A DNA stretch of 64,000 nucleotides from Nostoc desertorum CM1-VF14 (GTDB lineage Bacteria > Cyanobacteriota > Cyanobacteriia > Cyanobacteriales > Nostocaceae): the NCBI GenBank assembly GCA_019359245.1, contig JAHHHR010000001.1:328608-392607 (forward strand). The letters run 5' to 3'. This document shows positions 27,216 to 37,200 of this stretch, one piece after another. The notes below the pieces were generated by a model. The model was not told the origin of the DNA, did not search any database, and saw only the letters and a list, made by a program, of their open reading frames with translations. Position numbers and translations under genes: made by a program. Every line of letters begins with the position of its first letter. Position 1 is the stretch's first letter.

Positions 27216-27240
27216 CCCCTCTCCGCAATGCGAAGAGGGG
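27216..27240. repeat. Hairpin repeat cccctct ... agagggg
   Basis: A compact inverted repeat (cccctct / agagggg, with inner cgca / tgcg) lies 10 bp beyond the stop of the R3H ATPase gene. It has no T run. It is probably a dispersed repeat rather than a terminator. Confidence 0.6.
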
Positions 27241-27250
27241 TAGGGGTAGG

Positions 27251-28984
27251 TTATGCCGGATAAATCCGCAATCTTCTATTTGGTTCTTCGCCAAAACTAT
27301 GCGACTTGAGGCGATAGTGTTCTACCAACTCATGTTGCATTTTGCGGACTTGGGGAGAACGTGGTAATAACTCGACTGGCTGTCCTTTAGGAATCACAAT
27401 TTGCTCAACAGCAAGTCTAGCTTCTTCTAAGGCATCCATCTCATCATCGCTACCATTGTGCAAAAACAGTTGCAATTCTAGGTCATCAGCCATTTCTGGG
27501 TCGTCCATGTTCAGCAACCGCCGCAAGCCACGGGTAATTTGCGGAATGGTGCTGGACTTAATCATGTGGATGGGTACATGACGGGCTTTTGCCATTTGGC
27601 GTAATTTAGCATGGTTTTTGACGTGCGATCGCAGCGCTAAAATTGCATCAGCAGTATCTATGTCTTTTGTCAATACCACGGGTAAAGTTAGCACACTAAT
27701 TACCTGTTCCAGTTGATGGCGGCTAACCCCGTATGGGTAAACGTGCAGTGGCAGATCTTCGCCATTGGGCCCTGGCTGTCTGGTAGCAGCATCCAAATCA
27801 ATGCTTTCAGAATAATTGAAAGATTCATCCAGCAAACGATCAAACTCACTGCGTCCAGTCACCCGCTCTACAGGCAATTGCGGCAGTGCAATCATCTGCC
27901 CAGATGAACGCCAGCCATTAGCCTGTCGCGCAGGTGGGAAAGATTCTTCCACTGTCCCTAACTGTCCACCGCGACCGTTGACAACAGCTAACTGACGTGT
28001 AACCGCCACTTTACCGTGGTCATCAACGGTTCTCGTTTGTGGGGTAGGCTGACGCCCCCGCAGCAGATTATCTACTGTGTCAGCAACGCTTTCGTGTACT
28101 ACCCAGCGTTGGCGTTCTAACATTTCCACAGCAATCTCAAAGGTAGGAGGAGCTTTACGCTCCAAAACAGTCTTTTGAGAACCTCGCCGTCTGGCTTCGT
28201 CGTCTCCCAGCGTTACAGCTTGGATACCCCCAACCAAATCGGCCAGGGTCGGGTTTTTAATCAGATTTTCGATCTGATTCCCGTGGGCAGTACCTACCAA
28301 CTGTACACCCCGTTCCGCAATGGTACGAGCCGCTAAAGCTTCCAGTTCCGTGCCAATTTCATCAATGACGATGACTTCTGGCATATGGTTTTCCACTGCC
28401 TCAATCATCACCTGATGCTGTTCTTCTGGACGAGCCACTTGCATCCGCCGAGCGCGACCAATAGCGGGGTGGGCAACATCACCATCCCCAGCGATTTCGT
28501 TGGAGGTGTCAATAATCACCACTCGCTTATGCAGATCATCCGCCAAAACACGGGCAATTTCCCGTAAAGCGGTAGTTTTGCCCACGCCTGGACGCCCCAG
28601 CATGAGAATCGATTTACCAGTTTCTACCAAATCGCGGATCATGCCAATGGTTCCGAATACCGCTCGGCCAACGCGACAGGTCAAGCCTATAATCTTACCC
28701 GTGCGGTTACGGATGGCGCTGATCCGATGCAAAGTTTGCTCAATCCCTGCCCGATTATCTCCGCCAAAAATTCCGACTCGTTGAATACAATCATCTATCT
28801 GTTCTTGAGTAACGGGTACTTCGCTCAGATACTCAGCTTGATTCGGAAAGCGAGCCTCTGGGCGACGACCCAAATCCAAGACCACTTCTACTAAACTATC
28901 TCGTTTGGGATGACTCTCTAGTACTTGTTGCAGGTCTTGGGGCAAAATGTCTAATAACTTTTGGAGATCGTCTGTAATCGTCAT
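27251..28984 (-). CDS. R3H-domain AAA ATPase (Ycf45/SpoIIIAA-like)
   Basis: 577 aa. An N-terminal ATPase resembles the chloroplast Ycf45 family: GRPGVGKTTALREIARVLAD (Walker A near residue 133), VVIIDTSNEIAGDGD, and MPEVIVIDEIGTELEALAAR (Walker B). A linker of about 100 residues is followed by a second conserved region (LPLHVYPYGVSRHQLEQVI) and a C-terminal R3H module (RSPQVRKMQHELVEHYRLKS ... RRLRIYP) that binds single-stranded nucleic acid. Found throughout cyanobacteria; the cellular role is not settled. It is transcribed toward bciB, 85 bp downstream of ldpA. Confidence 0.9.
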   Translation of the reverse strand: MTITDDLQKLLDILPQDLQQVLESHPKRDSLVEVVLDLGRRPEARFPNQAEYLSEVPVTQEQIDDCIQRVGIFGGDNRAGIEQTLHRISAIRNRTGKIIGLTCRVGRAVFGTIGMIRDLVETGKSILMLGRPGVGKTTALREIARVLADDLHKRVVIIDTSNEIAGDGDVAHPAIGRARRMQVARPEEQHQVMIEAVENHMPEVIVIDEIGTELEALAARTIAERGVQLVGTAHGNQIENLIKNPTLADLVGGIQAVTLGDDEARRRGSQKTVLERKAPPTFEIAVEMLERQRWVVHESVADTVDNLLRGRQPTPQTRTVDDHGKVAVTRQLAVVNGRGGQLGTVEESFPPARQANGWRSSGQMIALPQLPVERVTGRSEFDRLLDESFNYSESIDLDAATRQPGPNGEDLPLHVYPYGVSRHQLEQVISVLTLPVVLTKDIDTADAILALRSHVKNHAKLRQMAKARHVPIHMIKSSTIPQITRGLRRLLNMDDPEMADDLELQLFLHNGSDDEMDALEEARLAVEQIVIPKGQPVELLPRSPQVRKMQHELVEHYRLKSHSFGEEPNRRLRIYPA

Positions 28985-29069
28985 GCTTTCTATGGTGACG
29001 TTTTTAGAGATAGCGAGGACATTTGCATGCAGGAGAAACCGCCCTAGTTAATTTTCAAAGAGCGAGCGA

Positions 29070-30230
29070 TTAGCGCTCCTGCTGTGACTTGATCTGGGAA
29101 ACGAGAGAATGGGCAAGTTTTACAGCTTGCCAAAGTAATACGTCATTTTCTTCGAGGCGAAGATTTGCTTGTACATTGGTGTTATTTACCTCCTTATTCT
29201 CTAACTGTTCGAGAATTGGTGACAGCAATACACGGGCGTAGCTACCGTAGGCGACCCCAGCGATGGAGGAGGGGGGGCGGCGAGCAGGGAGCAGGGGGAA
29301 AATTTCTTCTCCTCTGCCCCCCGCCCCCTGCTCCCCTGCCTCTTTGAGCAGTCCCATTGCCTTTAACTTAGCAACGGTATAACGATTTGTGCCGCCTGCT
29401 AACTGCACATATCCTGGTAACTTAGCTGCCAAAACTTTTTGCCCTAATTTCACCGCAGCTATTGTAGTGCCATCGCCAATATCACCACTCATGGGACGAC
29501 CGTCGGTTTGCCAAATTAAAGCACTCTTGAGTGGGGCAATCAGGTCATATACTGCTCTTAAGTAGTCAATCATCCCATCGCCATCGGGACAGCTAATGGC
29601 TAGTAACTTTAGTTGATCAGCCCACGGTGAAATTGCCTGCCATAATCGCTGAAATTCTGCCAATCGCCCTACTTGTGTATGGATTTCTACGGCATCTACT
29701 CCTGTTGACATCACCAATGGCGCGATCGCTTCCGGCGTTGTCACATATGAAGCTGTATCAATTATACTGTATGGACAAATTGGTATGCAACGACCGCAGC
29801 CATAGCACTTTTCGGATATTACTCCCGAAAAGTCTTCTTTGATACTGTCAAACACGATCGCTTGTGCCGGACAAACCCGTTCACAGGGTCTAGGGCAGTC
29901 TGTAGGACACTCAGTAGGATTAAATTCTGCTTTCCGAAAATGGGGGTCTTCTCCATCGTTCAGGCTGACCATCAAAAAGGGCGAGTTGCCTTTGTAGTCA
30001 AAGCCTCGCTTTTGGGCATCACAAGCCAGAGTTTTGGCTACTTGTAGCCCTGCTTGCGCTGCTGCAATCACCGCTGGATCAGCTGCAACATCTATACAGT
30101 CAGCGCCCGCCAAAGTATAGGCTAACGTTAAATTTCTGACTGCCGGCAAATGCTGGAAGCTAGCTCCGCAGATGAGCTTGAACCAGTCACCTTGTTTGAG
30201 AGATTGTAAAGGGATGAACAGATCAGTCAC
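29070..30230 (-). CDS. ldpA: Light-dependent period protein LdpA (4Fe-4S)
   Basis: 386 aa. In Synechococcus, LdpA senses cellular redox state and adjusts the circadian period through KaiA and CikA. The start matches the family (LQSLKQGDWFKLICGASFQH). The ferredoxin-like cluster ligands are CPTDCPRPCERVCPAQ and CYGCGRCIPICPYS, enough for two clusters. Near residues 298-322 an odd insert, AGEQGAGGRGEEIFPLLPAR, is encoded by an inverted G-rich/C-rich gagcaggg repeat (29262-29345). It interrupts an otherwise conserved C-terminal region and leaves the frame open. Two-gene minus-strand string with the R3H ATPase. Confidence 0.92.
   Translation of the reverse strand: MTDLFIPLQSLKQGDWFKLICGASFQHLPAVRNLTLAYTLAGADCIDVAADPAVIAAAQAGLQVAKTLACDAQKRGFDYKGNSPFLMVSLNDGEDPHFRKAEFNPTECPTDCPRPCERVCPAQAIVFDSIKEDFSGVISEKCYGCGRCIPICPYSIIDTASYVTTPEAIAPLVMSTGVDAVEIHTQVGRLAEFQRLWQAISPWADQLKLLAISCPDGDGMIDYLRAVYDLIAPLKSALIWQTDGRPMSGDIGDGTTIAAVKLGQKVLAAKLPGYVQLAGGTNRYTVAKLKAMGLLKEAGEQGAGGRGEEIFPLLPARRPPSSIAGVAYGSYARVLLSPILEQLENKEVNNTNVQANLRLEENDVLLWQAVKLAHSLVSQIKSQQER
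29262..29345. repeat. In-frame inverted G-rich/C-rich repeat inside ldpA
   Basis: gagcagggagcaggggg on one side and ccccctgctcccctgcc on the other, about 30 bp apart, form a long inverted repeat within the ldpA reading frame. Confidence 0.8.
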
Positions 30231-30401
30231 ACTTCTATTATGCGTTTATGCGACTAAAAATAGTAGCCTGTAATCAATAAAAAGTCCGGATTTCCTGATT
30301 CTATTGCCAATGAGCTTGCTAATCGAGGTATACCTAAAGCAAGATGTTGTATTGGCTTTTCATTCCCCCTTTAAACGACAATTTACCGAGTTTGCTGTTG
30401 G

Positions 30402-31862
30402 CTAACGCTCAGGTTGCTCGATAGGAATTTCGATCGCAAACTCTGCTCCTTGCTCAACAGAAGAAGTACAGGTAATATTCCCTTGGTGTTTTTGGACGAT
30501 AATCTGATAGCTAATGGATAATCCTAGCCCGCTACCTTTGCCCACAGGTTTTGTGGTAAAAAATGGGTCAAATAAACGCGATCGCAACGACTCTTCAATA
30601 CCAGGGCCATTATCTGCGATCGCAACTTTGACCATATTCAAGTCTGTTACCTCTGTGTGAATCCGAATTTGGGGAGTAGGAAGGAGCCACTGCGGTCTTT
30701 TACCTTCTAGCGTCTCCAAGAGCTGGGGAGACGTCAAGGGCGATAGTGCAGCGTTACCGAGTTCATATACTCCTTCGGGGAAGCAAGCTACGCCTAGCGT
30801 CTCGTAAAGAGCATCTGGGATTTCCCCAAGTGGCGTTAGGGGGTAGGAACTAGGAGATTGATTCTTCACTCCCTCTTCTATTGCATCAATAGCATTATTC
30901 AACAGATGCATAAATACTTGGTTTAATTCACTCGCGTAACAAGTAACTAGAGGCAAGTTACCATAATCTTTCACCACAACAATGGCAGGACGGTCTGCTG
31001 CTTCCCTGAGCCTATGTTGTAACATCACCAAAGTGTTTTCGATGTCTTCATGGATATTTACCTGCTTCATCTCTGCTTCATCATGCCGAGAAAAGTGTTG
31101 TAGCGCTAGTACAATTTCCCGAATGCGATCAGATCCTCTATACATTGCACCTATTAGATTTTGCAAATCTGTCATCATAAAATTCAGGTCTATATCTTTG
31201 GCTATTTGCTGAATTTTTGGTGTGGGTTTGGGATATTCCTCTTGATAGACCTCAATCAGATTTATTAGGTCTTGCATATATTGACCAGCGTATTGGATAT
31301 TTCCATAAATAAAACTGATCGGGTTATTAATCTCATGAGCTAGCCCAGCTACTAACTGCCCCAGAGCTACCATCTTTTCATTCTGAATCTGTTTAACTTG
31401 AGAGGCTTGCAAGTTGTCAAGAGCCTGTTGGAGTAAAAAGTTTTTTTCTTGCAGTTTAACTTGAAGCAAACGCAAATTAATCTGATTTTCAATTCGCAAC
31501 ACAACCTCTGCCCCATGAAAAGGTTTTGAAATATAATCTACACCACCAACATCAAAGGCTTTTACCTTATCTACAACATCATCCAAAGCGCTAATAAAAA
31601 TTACTGGAACTTCACAAGTTTTAGTATCAGCTTTCAGCTGTTGACAAACTTGATAGCCATCCATCTCTGGCATATTAATATCCAGTAAAATCAAATCTGG
31701 CAAAACCATTTGACACGCAGTCAATGCCATTTTGCCGTTTAAAGCTTTGCGAACTTCAAAACCTTGTGCAGTTAACATTGCCGATAATAGCCGCAAATTA
31801 TCTGGGGTATCATCGACCACTAAAATATTTCTTTTATGATAATTAGTTTGATTGGAATGCAT
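30402..31862 (-). CDS. Receiver-histidine kinase (response regulator with kinase output)
   Basis: 486 aa. An N-terminal receiver domain (phospho-Asp in LILLDINMPEMDGYQVC) is followed by a coiled coil, an H-box (GLAHEINNPISFIYGNI) and an ATPase domain with N-box HLLNNAIDAIEE, G1 ADNGPGIEES and G2 GKGSGLGLSI. It is a cytosolic relay kinase. Between N-box and G1 lies an insert of about 50 residues (ALYETLGVACFPEGVYELG) that translates a dispersed cyanobacterial repeat (tacgagacgctaggcgtag-type, 30760-30830). The kinase core motifs are otherwise intact. It stands 533 bp downstream of the REC-GGDEF-EAL gene and may act in the same pathway. Confidence 0.9.
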   Translation of the reverse strand: MHSNQTNYHKRNILVVDDTPDNLRLLSAMLTAQGFEVRKALNGKMALTACQMVLPDLILLDINMPEMDGYQVCQQLKADTKTCEVPVIFISALDDVVDKVKAFDVGGVDYISKPFHGAEVVLRIENQINLRLLQVKLQEKNFLLQQALDNLQASQVKQIQNEKMVALGQLVAGLAHEINNPISFIYGNIQYAGQYMQDLINLIEVYQEEYPKPTPKIQQIAKDIDLNFMMTDLQNLIGAMYRGSDRIREIVLALQHFSRHDEAEMKQVNIHEDIENTLVMLQHRLREAADRPAIVVVKDYGNLPLVTCYASELNQVFMHLLNNAIDAIEEGVKNQSPSSYPLTPLGEIPDALYETLGVACFPEGVYELGNAALSPLTSPQLLETLEGKRPQWLLPTPQIRIHTEVTDLNMVKVAIADNGPGIEESLRSRLFDPFFTTKPVGKGSGLGLSISYQIIVQKHQGNITCTSSVEQGAEFAIEIPIEQPER

Positions 31863-32017
31863 TATGTATTAAAAGCTATGTTTGTAAAAATTGAGAATAG
31901 TAAATACTTATTTTTAATAATCTTGATTTTTTTATTAACTTCACCGAAATACTTGTATTTATAGTCCAATACAGTTCAGTTAAAGCTAAAATTCTTTCTG
32001 AAAGTCAATTTTTTTAA
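31863..32017. other. AT-rich spacer upstream of the receiver-kinase gene
   Basis: No gene; presumed promoter region for the minus-strand kinase gene at 31862. Confidence 0.4.
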
Positions 32018-32225
32018 CGTAGATGCAAAGCGGTGAAGCGGCGCGGTCTTGGGGCTTTCCCCCATGAGCGACTGCTGTTAGCGTAGCGTAAAGCCTGCGG
32101 CATAGCTTGTCTACGAGACGCTACCGCGAACGCTTAGAGCGACGTTAAGAGCGTCACCCGAAGGGTTTGCCGCAGGCTACCGCAAAGGACGCGTACTCCT
32201 ACGGAGAAGCAAGACGCTCAGTGAT
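32018..32225. repeat. Composite of dispersed palindromic repeats
   Basis: About 200 bp of GC-rich, inverted words sits in AT-rich surroundings: gtagcgtaaagcctgcggca, ctacgagacgctaccgcgaa, cccgaagggtttgccgcagg, actcctacggagaagcaag. The same words appear singly at 15690, 22240, 24262, 26880, 30780, 43930, 54318 and 59745. No frame of note. Confidence 0.8.
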
Positions 32226-32395
32226 CCCCTACCTCAAAACCCGTAGATTTGTACTTCATGCAGATGAAAACTGCTGTATTTATATTACGAACTTTGCGAA
32301 CTTGATAGCCTACTTACAGCAGTATAGTAGATAATACGCGCAGATTACTTAGTCGAGCGTTAACAATGAAATTTTTTCCAGGTACCATTTGATAG

Positions 32396-34231
32396 CTACC
32401 ATTGAGGTGATGCGGCAAGTAACTTAAGAACCAATTGTTGTTCTATGGGTTTAGAAAATAGATACCCTTGAGCAAAATCACAGTTGAAACTCCTCAATTG
32501 AGCTAACTGTTCTTGTGTTTCTACACCTTCAGCGATCGCAGTCATTCCCATTGAGTTAGCAATGCCAATCATTGCTGGTACTAATCCCATATTGTCTTTG
32601 TTATCCTGCATACGTTTGACAAAAGATTTATCAATTTTAAGTGCATTTAAAGGAAAACTGTGCAGATAGCTCAAAGAGGAATATCCTGTACCAAAATCAT
32701 CCATAATCAGCTTAATTTTTCGCTCCTTTAGTTGTTGAAGGATTATTTTAATCGCATCAGTATTTTCCATAATTACACTTTCTGTAATTTCTAATTCTAA
32801 ATATGCAGGATTTATTTTATTTTCATAAATTATTCGGTCAATTTGCTCTAACAAATTTGGCTGTAAAAATAACCGTGCGCTCAAATTAACACTCATAGTT
32901 AGGGGTTCTGGTGTCACTGGATGATGTTGCCAGATGCTCAGTTGATGACAAGCTGACTGTAATACCCAAGTATTGATGGCATTAATCAAACCTGTTTCTT
33001 CTGCCACAGGAATAAATTCTGTGGGAGAAACTAGACCGCGAATCGGATGTTGCCAGCGCACCAGGGCTTCAAAGCCAGAAATTTTGCCTGTAGTCAGGGA
33101 AACAATTGGCTGATAGTAAACGAGAAATTCTTGTCTTTCAACTGCTCTTCGTAGGTCATTTTCTAACTCTAAAAGCTGGATAGCTTCCTGATGCATTACT
33201 GGATTAAAAACGTGATATTTAGCTCTTCCTTGAGCCTTAGCTCGATACATCGCCGTATCAGCATCCCGCAGTAAATATTCTGGGCGCTCATAATCTTTAT
33301 TGCCCCAACTAATACCAATACTGGCATTCATAAATACTTCATATCTTGACAGTTTAAAAGCAAGTGATAACTGTTGCAAAATCAGTTCTGCAACTTGGAT
33401 TGCTATATTGATATCTGTAATATTTTCTAGGAGAATTCCAAATTCGTCACCACCCAATCGGGCTAGAGTATGAATAGGTATCAGGCATGCTTGTATGCGG
33501 TGAGCAATGGCTATCAGCAATTCATCTCCCACCAGATGCCCAAGAGAATCATTGACAACTTTGAAGCGATCGCAGTCCAAAAAAAGCACCGCAAACTGAT
33601 AACTAGATTCTTGCTGGGCACGATTTAGAGCATTTTCTAGTTGCCTGATAAATAAAACTCGGTTTGGTAATCCAGTTAGGGAATCATGCAGTGCTATCTC
33701 TAGCAGTTGATGTTGCAATTTCTGGCGAGAATCTATTTCTTGTTGGAGCTTTTTTAGAGCTTTTTCTAGCTCTCCAGTTCGCTGCTTTACCCGATGTTCC
33801 AGTTCGATATTTAGTTTTAATATTTCTAATCGCGCCGACCTCAATGCCAGTTGATTTTTCACGCGCACTAAAACTTCTTGAAATTCAAAAGGTTTGGTGA
33901 TGTAGTCGACACCCCCCATCTGAAAGGCTTTAACTTTGTCAAAAACATCATCTAAGGCACTAATAAAAATCACCGGAATATCGGCTGTTAGCTCCCAAGC
34001 TTTAAAGGTCTGACAAACTTCATAGCCATCTACTTCTGGCATCATAATATCAAGTAGAATCAAATCCGGTAAGACTGTTTGAGTTGCTGTCAGTGCCATT
34101 TGCCAGTTCAAGGCTTTACGAACGTTATACCCTTCCCTTGTCAATATGGAGGATAAAACCCGGAGGTTGTCGGCCATATCGTCAATGATCAAAATATCTT
34201 TTTTATTAGGGTCTAAATGCTCGTAATTCAT
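32396..34231 (-). CDS. Response regulator with GGDEF and EAL domains
   Basis: 611 aa. A receiver (LILLDIMMPEVDGYEVC) is followed by a coiled coil, a diguanylate cyclase domain with the intact motif LARLGGDEFGILLENI (about residue 270), and a phosphodiesterase domain (FEALVRWQHP, ELEITESVIM, KLIMDDFGTGYSSLSYL, IAEGVETQEQ). Both catalytic signatures look intact, so it could make or degrade c-di-GMP depending on phosphorylation. It overlaps the large hybrid kinase gene by 4 bp (ATGA), so the kinase most probably phosphorylates this regulator. Confidence 0.95.
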   Translation of the reverse strand: MNYEHLDPNKKDILIIDDMADNLRVLSSILTREGYNVRKALNWQMALTATQTVLPDLILLDIMMPEVDGYEVCQTFKAWELTADIPVIFISALDDVFDKVKAFQMGGVDYITKPFEFQEVLVRVKNQLALRSARLEILKLNIELEHRVKQRTGELEKALKKLQQEIDSRQKLQHQLLEIALHDSLTGLPNRVLFIRQLENALNRAQQESSYQFAVLFLDCDRFKVVNDSLGHLVGDELLIAIAHRIQACLIPIHTLARLGGDEFGILLENITDINIAIQVAELILQQLSLAFKLSRYEVFMNASIGISWGNKDYERPEYLLRDADTAMYRAKAQGRAKYHVFNPVMHQEAIQLLELENDLRRAVERQEFLVYYQPIVSLTTGKISGFEALVRWQHPIRGLVSPTEFIPVAEETGLINAINTWVLQSACHQLSIWQHHPVTPEPLTMSVNLSARLFLQPNLLEQIDRIIYENKINPAYLELEITESVIMENTDAIKIILQQLKERKIKLIMDDFGTGYSSLSYLHSFPLNALKIDKSFVKRMQDNKDNMGLVPAMIGIANSMGMTAIAEGVETQEQLAQLRSFNCDFAQGYLFSKPIEQQLVLKLLAASPQW

Positions 34232-37200
34232 TCTATGTTTGTTTTAGTCAATTCCATGATTTTCTCAAACTGGTAGTTATTCGCTAAATCCCTGATAACT
34301 TCGAAAAGTTGACCATTATCCGATGGAATTTGCTTGAGTAACTCTAAAATCAGTTCATCACTACAGCTGGCTGCGGCATAGTAAATATTTTCGAGCCACT
34401 CAGGTGACATTTGTGATAAATAGCTCAGGAGTTCGGCAACACTGACAAATATCTGTGTAGATTCATCGGCAACAGTTGTGTCTGTGGTTTCTACTTGGTT
34501 GGTATACTTGACACCCAAATGTTGGCTCAGTTTTTCCAATAATACTTCTTGTGTGAATGGCTTGCGAATAAAATCATCGCAGCCAATGGATAAAATTTTC
34601 TGGCGTTCTTCCTCAAAAGCGCTAGCAGTTAGGGCAATAATGATCGTGTCTGTATTGGAAGAACTCTGCCCTGCCCCAGAGAAGTCGTAAGGGGGAGCCA
34701 GGGTTGTTGAAGCATCATTTTCCATGACACTAGTTGCTTCTGGTGTGAGAGACGTTGCGCCAAGCTGGCTTTTGAATAAGGGTGCAACTTTGAGTTCGCG
34801 ATCGCTTGAATCGGGAAACTCTTCTACCAGGTACTGGCTCGTTGACGATGACACTAGCTGTTTCAATTTTGATAACTTCGGCAATGTATTGGCTGCTCCA
34901 TAACTTATTTGTTTACCTTTAATCATTTTTGTTGCTTCATAACCGTCCATGACTGGCATTCGCATATCCATAAAAATTAAGTGTGGTTGCCAAGATTCCC
35001 AATTCGCAACGGCTTCACTACCATCTGTAGCTTCCCTGACTTCAAACCCTAGAGATGTGAGAATTTTAACTAGCAACAATCGGCTTTCTTTGGAGTCGTC
35101 AACTACTAAGATGCGGTATGCTTTTTCATTAAAGGCTAAAGCTAAAATTTGGTATCTAATTTGGTTTGTCGGGATTTCTCTAGGGCAAGTTAGAGCAATC
35201 TGAACATCAAAAGTAAATGTACTACCAATATCAGGTATACTCCTGACAGTAATATCTCCTCCCATCAGTTGCACGTATTTCCGGCTAATCGCCAAACCTA
35301 ATCCCGTACCTTGCTGGGATTTTTTGCCGATTTCGGTTTGCTCAAAAGCTTCAAATAGCAAGTCAATTTCTTGTGGAGCAATACCACAGCCACTATCTTG
35401 TACCTCGAATAAGAGGTGAGGGGGATGAGAGAGATTCTGTCCCTGCTCCTCGTTTCCCCAGCCCCCAGCCCCCAGTCTTACCCGTAGCGTCACCCTCCCG
35501 GTATTAGTAAATTTGATGGCATTTCCCAAGAGGTTGAGCAAGACTTGACACAATTTATTTTCATCCGTTTCTATGTATTTAGGAATGTTTTGTGCATATT
35601 CAAACACTAATTCTAAATTTTTAGATGCAGCACGCAAGTGCAACATCTTTTCTAAGTTTTTTAATACATGAATTAAGTCAAAGCTACTGCTATTTAGCGT
35701 GATTCTGCCAGCTTCGATTTTGGACATTTCTAGAATGTCGTTAATTAAGTTGAGTAGATGTTCGCCAGCACGATTAATAATTGTCAAGTTTTCTTGATGC
35801 TCGCCAGATAGTGAATAATCTCGGCTCATGATTTGGGTAAAACCGAGAATGGCATTGAGTGGGGTACGTAGTTCGTGGCTCATGTTAGCGAGAAATTCGC
35901 TTTTGGCGAGGTTAGCGGCGGTACTTCGCGCAGCTTCACGAATGGCTGCTTGTTGTTCCTGTGCGGCAATTTTTTGCGATTGAATCAGTTTTTGTTGGGT
36001 GGTTTGCAGTTGCTCGATCGCTTGCTGAAACTCTTCAGTACGTTTTTTTACTTGAGCTTCTAAGGTGCGATTATATTCTGCTAATAAGTTTTCTGCTTGT
36101 TTGCGTTGGGTGATATCAAAAAATGTAGCGATCGCAAATGCAAGATTTCCTGATTCATCATAAATTGGCTTTCCCAAAACTTCAATGGGAATAATCTTGT
36201 CAAGATAGCGAATTTCCATATCATCAATCCTGCCGCTTTCCCCAAGCAATGCTCTCAAAATCGGCAGGCGATCGCTAGGGTAAAGTTGATCTGTCCCGGC
36301 AAGGTAAGCTTGATATACCTCTGACAATTGTTCGCCGCTAACTTCTGCGAGCGCTCCTTGACCAAGAATTTGCTGCCCAATATGATTTATGTAATAAGGT
36401 TCACCTCCAGCATCGATGATAAATACACCTACTGGCATGGCTTCTAAAAATTGAGTTAGCCGACTCTGACTGTGAGATAACGCCTCATTTAAGACTTGCA
36501 TCTGGCTATTCTTTGCTTCCAAAGTACTAAAGGATACTTGGAGTTGCTTTGCCATAGTTTCAAATGACTTTGCTAGTTCCCCTAGTTCATCGGAACGCCG
36601 AATTTCTGGTGTTTGCTCCCATTCACCTTTAGCAATTTTCTTAGCTGATATGTTTAATTGCAGAATCGGCTTAATTACCCACTCAGCAGTCAACATCCCA
36701 ATTGTTGTAGCTACTAAAAAAGCAATTGCACAGAGCAAAATGGTGATGCGGGTGTTAGCGTTAATTTGCTCCATAAATTCGCTTTCTGGAATCACCGCCA
36801 CGATTAACCAATCTAAACCCAGTTGATCCTTCCAACTTTTTACCTGCACAAAATAATGCATTCCATCGGCGGTAAAGTTTAGCTGTTGTTTCTTGGCCAT
36901 GAACTCAAGATTACCAAAGCGTTTGATCAACGACTGGGTTGTGAGTCGAATTAAATAATTTTGACTGTCTAATGCTGATCGACGTTTTATTTGATCATTA
37001 GTGATGGTATACGGTGGCTCGGTACTAGAAGAAGCCACTATTAACCCGGAACGCTCTAAAATAAAAGTTTTACCCAATTTTTTGGTATTCAAGTTGGCTA
37101 AAAAGTTGCTGATTTGTGACAAAATTAAATCAACACTAATCACCCCAATTAGTTTGTGAGTTTTATCGTAAACAGGATAGCTCGAAGATATAGATAAAAC

